DNA from: Serilophus lunatus
Lineage: Eukaryota > Chordata > Aves > Passeriformes > Eurylaimidae
Assembly: GCA_013399895.1 (NCBI GenBank)
Contig: VXBA01003281.1
Location: forward strand, 62,001 to 126,000
Direction: 5' to 3'
Length of the DNA: 64,000 nt
Made by a program: the position numbers and the translations under genes. Positions 13,412 through 26,109 of this stretch are shown piece by piece; positions within the stretch are counted from its first letter, which is position 1; each line of letters opens with the position of its first letter. The notes beneath the pieces are model-generated. The model saw only the letters and a list, made by a program, of their open reading frames with translations. It made no database searches and was not told the origin of the DNA.

Positions 13412-15307
13412 GTAAAACACTGAGAAGATACAAACACTGTAAATTAACGGATTGAAAATAAACTAATGCCAAGGATATAATATAGTGCTTTGTCTGGATT
13501 TCTTATTTTCAGTGACTTTATTGCAACTGCCTTCATACATGCACCGCAAGAATGCTGACCACTTAAGAAATTTTAATTTTCCAGTTAAGTTTGCATATTG
13601 AGTTTTACAGTTGCTAAATCTTTTGCATGATTCTCAGTGTGAAAAATCTAATACTGCAATTACACTTTTTAAAGAAAAGCACATGTTCAAAGGACTTGTT
13701 GTAGAGTTACTATTGATTTACTTAGCTTATAATAGCTTTACTTACTAACATAGGTTTCAGAAGTAAGCCTCATTTTACAAAAGAAGGTTGGTTTTTTTCC
13801 TACTTTTTTTGCCATGCTGAGAGTTTCAGAATATATTCAAAGATGCCCTTGGAATGTGAAGACTTATAGAAGCACTGCATTTGTTCAGAAAAGTTAACGG
13901 TTACACATGAGATAAAAGTAATTAGAGACATGACTGCTTTGCTAACTAAAGTCCCTGAAAACCTCAAACCTATTCATGACCTTAAAAGAAAGAATATCAT
14001 TACTTTAGTTAAATGTTAACTCAGGAGGACTGTACTTTAAAAATGGCATTTGAAAAATTTTGGTTATTCTTTTTGTATGAGCATGAATATATGTGCAATT
14101 TAATGTTCTTCTGTGACACCCCAGGCTTGCCCCATGAGCAAAGTTTTATGCTAAAGAAATGTAAGGCCCCAGAAGTCCCCTGGACTGATTCATTAAAAGG
14201 GCCTTAAGTTCTTTTATACCTTGAGGCCACACATGGGAAAAAAAATGACAATATTTTCAGGAGGTCAAAATAACACAGTTTTACTGGCAAACTGCAAAAT
14301 AATAGAACTTGGCAGAAGCTTAAAGTAAACATTCAATCAACATAAAGCATTTCATGAATCATTGACTTAGCAAATTCCAACTCATCCAGGTTTAAGTTAC
14401 CCAAATATCAAGGATAGAACCAGCTACCACAAATCCAAGGACAATACAGCCGTGACCACTTTGAGTCCTCATGGTGGTGTTTTAATCTGATCTGGACTCC
14501 TTTGTCCTCTCTGCCCCCAGGGTGGGGCTTTTGGTCTGCCAGCCATGTGGGATCTGTGTTAGGGGCTCCAGGGCATGTGATGTGAGGATTTCAGATGTAC
14601 CAGTGACAGGAAGCCTCACTAGAGGGTCTCCAGAAGTGGGGTGTGGGGGCTGCTCACCATTCTACCTTGCAGAATCTGATTTGCCACCTCCTTCCCATAA
14701 AGAGTTGTTTTGAGCCAGTAATAACTTTTTTCAGGCTTTCACACCTTCATCAGAAGAAAATCGAGTCTGACTGTAGAAGTTAGTTTATACAGAACCAATA
14801 CAGAAGTGCAAAGTGTTTATCGTTTCCTTCCTTAAGTTAATAAGTGCATTTTTTAAATTTTTCTACTTATATGTCGTGTCATAAATGCAGATGCTATGTT
14901 ACATTTATCTCTGTTGTTCTAATTTGCATAACCTGCTTCTTCTTTTACCTGTGCTGGTTATTATTTACTGCAAAGATCGTTCAATTTATAACTGAATTAG
15001 TTAGTCCCTGAACTGACTCTGATGTCTCATTTTCCCAGTCTTGCACAGTAAAAGAGAATTGGGCAGAATTTGTTTAGATTTTAATGACTTAAGTTACAAA
15101 AGTCTAAATTGTCCCAGTCCGATTTCCTTCGAATTTCTAAGAAAATTAATGGAAACTCTTCACTGGGCTTAGCATTTCAATCACTGTATAGAAAATTTTT
15201 TGGTATCTACAGAAATAAAAGGTAGCAGTAATCTTGCTCTGTGCTGCTGTTTGTTTTAAATACACTTCATACTTAATTAGCTTTAATTTCTTTTTCTTTT
15301 TGTACAG
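13412..15307 (+). other. Intron 3
   Basis: Mostly AT-rich, unremarkable sequence. A locally GC-rich patch (about 14470..14690) stands out but gives no recognisable exon or repeat. The acceptor is TTTTTGTACAG. Confidence 0.7.
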
Positions 15308-15462
15308 TCTATAAGTATGTTGTCTCTGTACATACTGGCGACCGCTGGGGAGCGGGGACTTTTGCAAATGTTAATATCACTCTTTATGGCAAAAGAGGAG
15401 ATACAGGTGTGAGGAAACTTCATACATCTTTAATAAGAGGACAAAAATTTCAAAGAAATAAG
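15308..15462 (+). CDS. PLAT gene exon 4: first half of domain B
   Basis: The exon enters in phase 1 and leaves in phase 0. It reads YVVSVHTGDRWGAGTFANVN, then ITLYGKRGDTGVRKL, and ends RGQKFQRNK. This is a textbook PLAT opening: a first strand, Thr-Gly-Asp, a Gly-Ala-Gly-Thr turn, the second strand ending in Tyr-Gly, then Gly-Asp-Xaa-Gly. It is among the clearest PLAT exons in the window. The donor GTAAAG is chosen because it continues in frame into VDSFLVEAV of exon 5. Confidence 0.92.
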
Positions 15463-17373
15463 GTAAAGGTAATAAAATGCAGTTTTACATATGCAGGGTT
15501 CAGCACTGTGTTGTCACTTAATACCTGCCCTGAATATATTTGGCCAGAGATGGGCAAGAATTCTGAAATGTTCCCAGAATTTATCTTCCAGATATTCACG
15601 GTAGAACAATGCCAGTGTTATTTATTTCTCTACAAGAGCATCTCCACATGACAATAAAGGCTCCACTTGAGCATATACAAAGCTGATTACTGGGGAGAAC
15701 CTCTATGATAATGCTTCTGACTTCTTTTGTTCCAAATTTATGACAGTACAGGTACCAAAGAATTAAAAAAACCAGTGATTCAAAAGTAGTTACAGAAATT
15801 TCTGTGAGACTTTTGCAGACAGTGATCTTCCTGAAATCACAATCTCACATGAAATGCCAACTCAATATCTCATGAGTAATTTTTGAAAAGAGACAAAAAA
15901 TTCCACTTAGAGAAGAAAATACACATAAACCCAGTGTTTCTAGATGATCAATAGCAATAGAATTCTTCTCTTGTGAATTAGACTTTCCTGTGAGAAATTC
16001 ACTCACTGAACACTGAAGTTTGAAAAAACTCACTGCCAAAATGTTCATCATCAAGGAGCGGCTTGGATTTCTGTGAAATTATTTTATTAGACAAGTACCA
16101 CAGCAGTTGTTAGGGTAAAAGTGGAATCAGTAACAAAGGGAGAGACTTTCTAAATTTAATTTCTGCATATTTCTCAGAACTATGCCTATATACAGAAGAT
16201 AATAATATAATGTAATTATTTTAATTTATATTCATACACTGATTTATTTCCTAAAATATCTTAATTAACAAAGATAATGATTTCTGCTCACAATCTGCTG
16301 TTGAGTTCTGACTATTATTAGGAAAAAAATTAGTCTTTTTTCATATGAAAGCACAGAAAATCTGCTTCTCCAATATTTTTATTTAAAAAGTAGCAGGGGC
16401 AACACATAGGACTTTGGTTAGTACTATATTTTTAGAGATCACTTTGCTAATATCTTTCCTTTTTAATTGCTCTGACATCCAGTTTAGTAAATTCCTACTA
16501 TTGGATTAATGTTTTATTGGAATTATGGTGTTAATTATAATCCTAGATGTTGCTGTTTAGCTCCAGTTGTTCAGTACTTTCTAACCTTTCCAGCTACCAT
16601 CAGGACCATTTAGCCCTAGGCTGGTCCTTATACAGAACACCTGGTTTTCTTACAAAACAAGCAAAAATTTAGTGGAGCATATAATTTCCTTGAATTTCAC
16701 ATTTTTCCTTATCTTGTTTTTGTGGCCTCTATTCTTATCCACTGTTGCTTGAGTTTACTTCCCTTTTGTCTTTCTGTGCCTTCTCCATTCTGCTTCCTTT
16801 CCCATCTCGTCTTTTCCTCTCCATTTTCACCTTAACTTCCTCTTTTTTATAGTTTACTTTTTTCTTCATTTGCTGTTTCCACAATTAGTATTTTCATTCT
16901 GTAAGGTAAACAAAAAGATAGGCTTTTCTGACTATTTGGGAATAATTTAGAAGGTATCTTTCTGGATTTGTAACTTTTCCTTAGAACTATTAATATATAT
17001 CTATGTTTGTATGATAAGTTTTAGAAAATAGAAGTACTCTGAAAGATGGAAATTTGGTTAGAACCAAAATCTTATCACAACTGACAGTTGTGGTATATAC
17101 ATTATGATGTAATATGAAATGATTGATGCAATTATCCATATTGGCAAAAAAATAAATGAAGTTACAAGGCATTGTTAATGGTGAACGTAGGAGTCAACGT
17201 TAGGTATAGTGCTTTCCTAGATTCAGAGATGAGATGATATGTTAAATACTACCAAAAAAAAAAAAAAAAGGCATAAATTTCAAATTCTCAGCTGGATTCC
17301 GGCACACATTTTCCTTGAAGTTCAAGCATATTTGGGTTAAAATTCCATTTTAGTATTTCCCTGTTTTTTCCAG
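15463..17373 (+). other. Intron 4
   Basis: AT-rich intron with pyrimidine-rich stretches (about 16730..16870) and an A-run of 16 (17254..17269). The acceptor is CTGTTTTTTCCAG. I see nothing else in it. Confidence 0.7.
17254..17269. repeat. A-run of 16 in intron 4
   Basis: Sixteen consecutive A bases. There is no clear retroposed copy beside it. Confidence 0.95.
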
Positions 17374-17587
17374 GTGGATTCCTTTTTGGTGGAAGCCGTT
17401 TCTCTGAGTCATTTGCAAAAAGTAGTCATAGGACATGATGGAGAAGGCTATGGGGCGGGGATGTACCTCAAGATGGTAACAGTCAAGGAATCACAAGATT
17501 CAGACAAAGAATGGGTTTTTCCGTTGTGGAACTGGCTTGATACTCATTTGGGCTTATGTGAGACTGTTTGTGAGATTGTAACATTTG
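17374..17587 (+). CDS. PLAT gene exon 5: second half of domain B
   Basis: The exon enters in phase 0 and leaves in phase 1. It opens VDSFLVEAVSLSHLQKVVIG, then HDGEGYGAGMYLKMVTVKE, and ends WLDTHLGLCETVCEIVTFG. The Val-Xaa-Ile-Gly-His-Asp strand and the Gly-Tyr-Gly-Ala-Gly loop before a hydrophobic strand are the diagnostic second half of LOXHD1-type PLAT domains. The usual Trp-Phe-Leu after the loop is Met-Tyr-Leu here. The donor is GTAAGT. Confidence 0.92.
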
Positions 17588-18924
17588 GTAAGTTCTTTTG
17601 CAAAACTGAACTGCCTGTTCATATTTATACTTGGCTATAGCTCTTTCAGATATCTATAGTACCTTTATTTTTTTAAAAATGTGAATTTTCAGTTTTATCT
17701 TAGTGCTATAACAAAGCCGCATCTGGTAAGGTCAAAGTTAATATAATTCCATCTTGTTTGTGTGTTGTGTATTGAACACTTACCTTCCAAATTAAATATA
17801 GCATATTGCAATGAGAGGTATAGAGCAGAGCTTTGGATATGCACCTTATGAGGATAAATCAGTTAAATTTTATCCATCAGTTTTTAGCTTAGGATAATAT
17901 TTGAAGCCCAAAGGAAAGTTACTTCAGTAAAATGAGCCTAATCTTTACCTGTGGTATCATTCCACAGAACACAGCAGTAGTTCTAGTATGCTCAGTTTCT
18001 GCACATTTCACAATTGCTACTACACCATGATTTGTGCAAATCTAAACCTGGGTGCAATTGGCAAAGGAACGCTTACATCAGGACCTTTAGTCATTCAGAA
18101 CTAGTAAAAGATTTCTTCCTTTAATCCTGTGAAAACAATTCAATGCAAATGAAATGAGCTACAAAACTTTGTCCAGAGGAAGTAAGGCACCTTAAAAACA
18201 CAAGGTACCCGTGATAGATATATAAGTGTTCCACTGTGTAGTTTTTCTGAGTTGTAGAAAGTACATTTTTCTGGGCTGTTGCTCTCCATTAATTTTTTTC
18301 ATTTCCCCTAGAATGCTTAAAACAGTGTGAAAATGAAGAATTGCAGTAATTAATGAAGAAAAAGAGAGGGAGATCGTAATATTGATCTTATGAGGATTTG
18401 GCAAATAATTTCATGTGTTTATTATAGAGTACCTGTCAGTCACACTATTACAGCACATATTATATTGCTACATAAGATCCAGTTATGAGTGAAGTTCGTT
18501 AGAATTGTTCATTTTGCATTACTTGTTTACATGCTGCATATACCTGGTCCTTATAAATGATAAATTTGTTTTAGTAACATTGATTGCTTTTTTAAGAACA
18601 ATTATTTAGACCTCTAAAAGGTAACTGAATGTTCTCTTAGAAATTGCTTCCAAACATGACAAGGAAAATACATTGGCATCAATAAAATGCATTTGAAACT
18701 ACATTTTAAAAACAGAAAGAACATCAAACAGTTAAATTCTTGGCAAAAAAAAAAAAAAAAAAAGAGGAGGGGAACTGATGTGTTATTCTTAGTGAACAGT
18801 TGCTATAGATACAACAAAACCTGCAAAAAGAGCTTTGCTCGTGTGCTGCAAAGGCTACAGTCCTGCTAGATTATGCCATTCTCCCATGCTGTCATCTTTC
18901 CTTTCTCTTTGATAATTTTTAAAG
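17588..18924 (+). other. Intron 5
   Basis: AT-rich, with an A-run of 19 at 18745..18763. The acceptor is AATTTTTAAAG. I see no repeat family or extra exon. Confidence 0.65.
18745..18763. repeat. A-run of 19 in intron 5
   Basis: Nineteen consecutive A bases, then GAGGAGGGG. Confidence 0.95.
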
Positions 18925-19115
18925 GTAGAAGATTGACTCTTAGTCCTAAAGTGTCTGACGTCAACATGAAATCACCAGGTCTCTGGATAATGGATGTCAC
19001 TGGATCTGACTTGAGCAATGAAGAGGACCCGATATGCCTTTCTCTTATCTTCTATGGCAACCTGAGCTGCAAAAAGTTGCCACTTGAAGTCACAGGAAAA
19101 ACAATTCAGATCAAA
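18925..19115 (+). CDS. PLAT gene exon 6: first half of domain C
   Basis: The exon enters in phase 1 and leaves in phase 0. It begins with a Ser-rich linker (RRLTLSPKVSDVNM), then LWIMDVTGSDLSNEE, the strand CLSLIFYGNLSCKK, and ends GKTIQIK. It is an A-type half domain, longer at its start than those of B type. The donor GTACTT is weak. It is preferred because the next exon continues in phase 0 with the A-type opening and because reading through would end in an ordinary intron stop within 51 bases. Confidence 0.78.
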
Positions 19116-20599
19116 GTACTTCAACCTTTCTCTACTGCTAGAAAAGCCTACGAATCATGTAGCTGATAACCCACTTAATTTCGAGATAAACTGTTTCTTT
19201 AAACTAAACTACCAAATTGATTTTTAAATCCTCTCCGTAGTTTGGCACAGGTCATCGTTTTTGTTTGTAGATAGGAACGTTTTCACAATACTTTATGTAT
19301 GAGCAGATTCTCCAAGTGTCTCACACTGAGAACGTTTAAGTGAGCAAATTGGTCCCTTGGTACCTATCACAGTATATACCATGCTGCAGGTACTGATTTA
19401 CAGGCTTTATTGATCTCACAAAAGCAAGCAAAGTAAGTATTGTATGCTTACAAATACTTACAATCCCATGATAATGGGATACTGTAGATGATGGGGTTGA
19501 TGATGGAGAAGGAAGAATCATAAATGGGATGAAGCCTATAGAAAGTTCATTCTTTTCTTTCATATAATGTATTCCTCCTCGCCACCACATTTCTCTGAAC
19601 TAACTGCTTTTTCTAGCATGGTTTCTCTCTCTCTTTTTTTCTTTTTTTTTTCTTCTTCCTCCCTGTTATTTATTATCACTTCCTTTTGCCTCTTGGTAAA
19701 TCGAACTTAATAATTGAGCTAAAGAAATAATTGGCTGGTCTTTGTTGTTCCTCTTTAACAAAAGAGAAGCTAAGCAGACTAGACTAGCCGCCAACAAGAT
19801 CCAAAATCAGGAGTACTCAGAAGGTCTTCTTGAGTTGTTTCCAGGAACCTCTGTTAAATACAAAAAAAAAATAAAAAATAGTATGGAACTGGAGAAGGGG
19901 AAAGAATGAGAAGCAGATAATAAGAAAAGACAACTTCTGTTTTCTCCCATTGTTTTTTTCCCTTAGAGAGGAAAAAAAAATTAAACCAATAATTATAGTA
20001 TAGAAGGCATCCTCTACCTTCACTTACTCAAGCAGTGGTATTTTATAGAGACACTGTATTATCCCAAGTAGAATTAGAATATTTTTTCTCAAGCATGAAT
20101 GCAATATTTTAATGGACAGCTTCTATATGAAAACATGATCTATAGTGAAAATAGAGGATCTCTGAGATGTTTCCTTAAAATTGGATTAGCTCTCCTTCAG
20201 ATTTATAGTTAATTGCACCGTTTTTATATTACAAATTGTAAGAAATATTTCCAACAGTGCTCAAAATTTTGAAGATTGACTAAAGCTTCTGTTCCTGAAA
20301 ATAGTCTTCTGAATCAGTGTAATATATATGAACAGTGTGTCTTGTTCTGTGTACAAATTTCAGCAGTGACTGCTATTGCCTGTTCCCTAATGTCAAACCT
20401 CAAGTATTCCATCTCCTCATTAAAATGTTACTTAATCAATTTTGTATTGATTAGAAAGGGGAAAAATATTACTAGATATAAATTTGTCCCAATTCTTTAA
20501 CTACTGAAGTTTGTTCAACTGTTGCATACAGCTGCCAACTACATTTGTCCAGGCACAATTAAAATTATATCCATTCATCTTCTCTTTCTCCTCGCATAG
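19116..20599 (+). other. Intron 6
   Basis: AT-rich, with a pyrimidine tract (about 19621..19665). The acceptor is TCTCCTCGCATAG. I see no repeat family or additional exon. Confidence 0.65.
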
Positions 20600-20810
20600 G
20601 ATGAACTGGCAGGTATTGGCTCAATATACAAAGTTCAGGTAACCGGCCCACACAGTGAGCCAAAACAGCCATGGCACTTAGATTTACTGCATATGAAGCA
20701 CACAGGGACAAAGGAAGAGATGCATTTAGCTTTTGACTGCTGGTTCAACCCTAAGGAAGACAAATGTGTGGAACTGCCAGCTCTCTATGCAGATCAGGAG
20801 CCTTTGCCTG
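20600..20810 (+). CDS. PLAT gene exon 7: second half of domain C
   Basis: The exon enters in phase 0 and leaves in phase 1. It reads DELAGIGSIYKVQVTG, then WHLDLLHMKHT, LAFDCWFNPKEDK and ELPALYADQEPLP. It aligns segment by segment with exon 3 of domain A: the Gly-Xaa-Gly opening, Tyr-Lys, Trp-His-Leu, the Phe-Asp-Cys strand and the Glu-Pro-Leu-Pro boundary. That supports A and C as copies of one A-type unit. The donor is GTAAGC. Confidence 0.9.
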
Positions 20811-23800
20811 GTAAGCTGTGTCCTTTTTTGTTACTGGGGTCAGGATCTTTTTGTGGAATACCAGTATATCTTTTTGAGGCCTAAAATACTGTGTGAGGAT
20901 TTCCATAAGAAATTGATATTAAGGAATATAATGATTTTACACATGTATTTGTCATAAAAGAAAGCTGAGATAACAGAAATCATTGATAGGAGGATTATGA
21001 CAGATGCTCTAAATGCTGACAACAAACTTAATATTTGGCTTCTTTCATATTAGATGATGTTTCGGCTTTAGCTCTTGACTATTTATTATCTTTTCAAATT
21101 AACACTATGTCAGCTGAGGATGTGTACAAAATATCATCTACTCTGTGATATTGCCCGTATCTTTCTATTCACAAAGAAATATATGCAACCTAGAACCATA
21201 GGGGTTTTTTTTAAGAATAGAAGGATTGCAAAGACCCCCTGCAGAACAAGGGTAGCATTTTTAAAATCTGTTACAATTAAACAGGAAAGAGATATCCAAG
21301 GATTTCAGTTGCACTAGTGTTTTAGTGGTGTCAATGAGAAATTTATAGCACAGCAAGTAATTTTCTAAAAAAATATACATTAAGTTTTATATTTCTCTGT
21401 TGTTAGTAACACATGTGAAAGGTATGATGCCAGAGAGATAATTAAGTGACTTCTGCCACCCCTCCTGGAATATGCAGAGTAACAAGTGATTGCATACTGA
21501 TAACTTGATCACTAGTATTTAAGAAGAGGCTTCCCATCTATCCAGCTCATTAGAATAAAGAGGATTGATGGAGATAGTACAGATCATATATTGAAGCTTT
21601 TATTGCCAGTTAAGAGGTTTATTGCTAGAGGCTATAGTACAGAGTATTCTGCTTAAACAGAAACTAGTAGAAAAAGATGGAAGCAGCCCAGAAAAAGGAA
21701 TAAAATAGACCACTTGAACATCATACTCTAAGGAGAGTTCCCTAAATATTTAATTGAATTTAAAGTTGAAACTTGAACAAAAACACAGAAGAGCTTTTAA
21801 ATTTTGTAAATGGTTTTGTGTGGGTTTAAATAATTATAAAAGAAATAGTCATTTTGTATTAATTTATTGAAGAATCTTACAGTTTAGTGTTTTGGCCCAT
21901 CAGATTCGTAAAAACCCCAAACCATTGGACATTAGGTATATTTTGGATTTATGAACATGAATATAGTAATTTTAGAACTTATTAAAATGCTCTATTTCCG
22001 AAATTTATTTATAAAAAATGAAGAAAATTTAAAATATTGGCAAATATTTTATGAATTCAAACATGTTAAATTTTAACTACCTATAAAAATTCCATAAATT
22101 AAAAAAAAAATCTAGACTACAGCCCTCAAACCCTGTGTTATGCTACCATAAAGAGATACAATATTGTGATGTGTAAAGTAATTAATTTTTGAAGTATATT
22201 AGAAATTTAAGGTATTTATCTTGGAAAATTTCTGAGAATATACTGTGTATATGCTCTCCCTTGAAATTTTTTCCATAGATCAGAGTATCTACTAACCTCA
22301 GAAGTTTCTCATAAACCATTTTGTGGAGTCCAGTGATCTACAACTGGAAGTGTTAATATCAGTTTTACTCTTTATGGCTCCAATAATAATTCAGTCTAAA
22401 ATTTCTGTTTTATTGCTAGACACACACAAAAAGTATTTATTCTCCTAACTTTAATTTATGGTGTATATTTTCCCTTTTAAATAAACATTACATGGTCGCT
22501 TTTAGTTTCACGCTATGTTGGATCACTTCTGAAACAGAGCTTTTATCAATAGGATTGGGAAGAGACAATGAAGAGACAAGGTTGAACAGTACACTTACAA
22601 GATTTTTGTTGTTATGGTATGGTTTTCATCTGAGTCAGAACAGTACCAAATTCACTCTTGAAGCTTTTAACCCATTTCCCAGCATCTCTTTTGTGTTATG
22701 ACTGCTTTCGTAGGGGCTACTTTTCATACTGTTATTTCACTTTTATAGGAGAAAATTAATGGGAAATATTTGCTTAAACTACATGAGCTTTAAATTATGC
22801 ATCAATAAGTTCAGCAGATTCAGCTGAAAATACTGACTCAGCAAAACCATTAGATATATTTCTAATTTTCAGGGTCTATCTCATTTGAATATTACTTGTG
22901 TGATTAAAGCTAAGCTTGTGATTATGTATATTAATGATTCTGGACAAAAGCAGTAAAGATATGAGTACTCTGATTTATAATCTACCCCACATGAGTGATC
23001 AGACCTGTGGACCAAACTTTCCTGATGTTATTCACACAAGTGTCCTTTTGACTTCAATGAATCTTCTCATATGGCCCAGTTATACAGACAAGGCAACGCT
23101 CTAGATGAATAACACAATCTTACCTTCATGCCATAACTCCTCTGAAAGCAAAAATGCCATTTGCTAAGTGCTAAGGTGTCACCTGAACAGCTCATGTTCT
23201 TTCAACTATTGGGAGGTCCATCAGGAGAAAGTATGTGTAGCTACACTGACTTTAGTACAGCTGTGTTGTCTTTCACCTGACAATGCATATTTATCTGCTT
23301 AAAAGGAATGAGACATATTAGGGCCCCAGTCTCGAAAAACTCTTTTTTTGCTTCTTAACATCAAACATGATACCATCAATTACAAGTACTTTCCCAGGCC
23401 TTAATTTAAATTAAAAAAATAAATAAATAAAAAAATCCCAGAGGAAGTCCCTGTAGTGAATAGCACTGCAGTGAAGTAAAGCTACTTTTCAACAATTTTT
23501 TCTGACAGCTTCCCCATGTAGTAAAAGATAAACAGAGACATTTCAGAAGTTTATTGCAATGAGCACACTTTATTAGCAGACTGATAACAACCCTTATTAT
23601 TTGATGAATCCTTTTAGATATTAATTTTACAGTCAGTATGCAAACTCACTCTTCAAAACCCTTAATCCAGTTATGTGACCTTTTTATTTTAGATGCATAA
23701 AGAAGTAGCTATATAAGATGTCACAATATTTGAATTCAAGCCCCTTGATTATAACACTCAATATGAATAGAACCAACTTGTGAAAAGAGCTGTAAGAAAA

Positions 23801-25957
23801 GTTTAAAAATAAATATTCTCAGAACATTTTTTTCCCTCCCTGTTTTCCTATCACCTACGCATGAAAATAAATGACAGCCTCAGCTTCTGGGTTTATAGAT
23901 TCATTCCAAAACCTACTAGAAATTTCTCATAACTCTATATTTTTTTAAAGGATATACACTATGGTTAAATTGAACCATTTCTATCTGGGAATAAATTTGA
24001 TTGAAGAAGCAAAGCATCCTGAAAATATCAGATGTTCCAGGATATATACTTAGATATTCATGTGTCCTACAGCATACTTTAGACTGAAATATGCGTTTCA
24101 GACTTGAATAATGTGTACTTCAGTGCTCTCTGGCTTGTACTGTCGATTTTGAAACTGAAAATGCTTCTTAGTTTCTCCTTGGTATCATGACTTTCTAAAG
24201 CACCACACCCCTTCTTTGCACACATGACAAAAAAGGCAAAAAAAGAAAGCAGATGTGTAGAGCTAGCCAGTTTCCAGGTAGGGACTGTGGCAGAGTGAGG
24301 CTGAAAGACTTCCTCCAGCACATAAATGTCAAATAGTCTAGATGTTGTCTATGTTTTACTGCTACAGTGATGATGGTTGTGGGAGTTGAAGCTGGTGGTT
24401 TGTGGCAGTCAAAGATAGCTCAGTGCTTGTAAAATGTTGGATTTTAAGGCTGCACTGTCCTTAAAAAAAAAATCAAATCTGTCTTGGTGCTTGTTCAAGA
24501 GATAATATAAGCATTCTCTAATACATCCTTGGTACACATGCACTGCTCATTATCCACATCGCAAATGTGACTTTGCATTTTAAAGTGCATAAAAATGTTT
24601 TTTTCTTCTTAAAAATATTAGAAAGGTTTATTTTACAAACCTATGTTGCTGCAAAATAATAGCTTTTTACTTAGGCTGAAGAAATGATGCTTGTGATTGG
24701 AAGCAGATGACCATCTAAATTTAGACTCCTAACTTATAGTGTCTATCTCTAGAACCCATCATAGATGTTTTCTCTAGCACCTGCCTTTCCCTGCTGACTA
24801 CATAAGAATATTATTCCTAATATAGCCACCAAAGCTAGATTCCTAAATTGACAACACCAGCTCTTTACAGAAATGAGCAGGAACATACAAATGAAAACAC
24901 TATACAAATGAACACACATTATACAAATGAGATTTATTACATTTTTGCATTTAGGACACCAGAAGGAAAAGAAAAACAACCCTCCCAAAACCCTCCTTAT
25001 TTTTTCCTGGGCTCTTTCTTGTTAAAATTATGCAAATAGCAATGGATATTGAGATTGTGACCTGCTTCTGTTTATTTCCTTGTTCCTTGTTTCCCTTATA
25101 AACTCAGGGGCTAAAATAGGTCATTTAAAAAGTGAACATAAGAGTTTTCCATGAAGTTTCTTTGGCGTTACTGCAATCTTGTCTCATCTACATCACATCC
25201 CTATATATTGTATCAGAAAGAGGCAAGGAAGCAGAAGATTCCCGTAGGGGCAATAGATGTTTGTTTTAATTGCTATACTATTACCACAGCTGATATATCA
25301 GGAATGCTTTCCCTTAAAGTTCACTAGCTGACCTGGTTCTATGGGTTATTGTATAGTAAATGGAAAGCTCTTTGGAGTCTGATACAAAATGTGAGGGGCT
25401 TTTCTATTTATGTGTTAAAGCTGATGCTGAAAGAATTTCTATATCATTATTTCTGTTTCACATTAACATATTTTTACTTAAGAATATTGTAATAATATTA
25501 TTGTCTGACAAGTGATAAGTAAAAATGTAGAGAGGGAAGGAGGGCAGGAAGAAACAAAGAAATATCAGTAAATAATCTCAGAAAGAAAAACTTAGACTTT
25601 CCAAAGAAGATATAAACATAACATTTTTCTTAGAAAGGAATTTTCTACCTTAGGGAGATGATAGTACACAGGAGATCCTGTGCCCCAAAGAGCAGCCAGT
25701 AGTTCTGATTTTCTGGGAGTGATGTCAGAGCAGAACAAATCTATATTCTGTGGATTGCCATACAGGGAGTTATGCAGCAGGAATGTGTTTGGTTATGTAT
25801 GTCACCAGGACTGAAGAAACCTCTACTCCTTGTTTTGTGATCAGTATGAGATTCAGATGAAATTTGCAATTGGCACATAATGCAGGTGTTGGGCAAGAAG
25901 ACAAGGAGCATTTTCTCCTGCTAACTTTTCGAGGTTTTATGTCTATTTTTTATGAAG
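20811..25957 (+). other. Intron 7
   Basis: A long AT-rich intron. It contains the short exon-like remnant discussed at about 22347..22390 and an A/T-rich simple stretch near 23410..23434. I find no spliceable exon that keeps the frame. The acceptor for exon 8 is TCTATTTTTTATGAAG. Confidence 0.65.
22347..22390 (+). pseudogene. Possible ghost PLAT exon remnant
   Basis: Near 22354..22383 the sequence repeats two blocks of exon 4: GTTAATATC and ACTCTTTATGGC. They stand in the same order with six extra bases between them. Read in frame this gives SVNISFTLYGS, like the ANVNITLYGK strand of domain B, but a stop follows within seven codons and there is no donor. It could be the remains of a lost B-type exon or chance. 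The evidence is short. Confidence 0.3.
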
Positions 25958-26109
25958 TTGTGGAATATGCAATTCATTTGCACACGGGAGACTTGAAGAA
26001 AGCAGATGCCACTGGTGAAGCTTATCTTTGTATACAAGGAGAAAAAAGTGACTCGGGGAAACGATGGCTTAACTTGAAAAACAAACTGATCACTTTTGCA
26101 AGAGGACAG
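25958..26109 (+). CDS. PLAT gene exon 8: first half of domain D
   Basis: The exon enters in phase 1 and leaves in phase 0. It reads VEYAIHLHTGDLKKADATGE, then AYLCIQGEKSDSGKRW, and ends LITFARGQ. It is a B-type opening: the HTGD motif is kept, but the Gly-Ala-Gly-Thr turn has changed to Ala-Asp-Ala-Thr-Gly. The acceptor AG at 25956-25957 is chosen because it gives the phase 1 entry shared by all B-type domains. The donor is GTAAAA. Confidence 0.87.
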
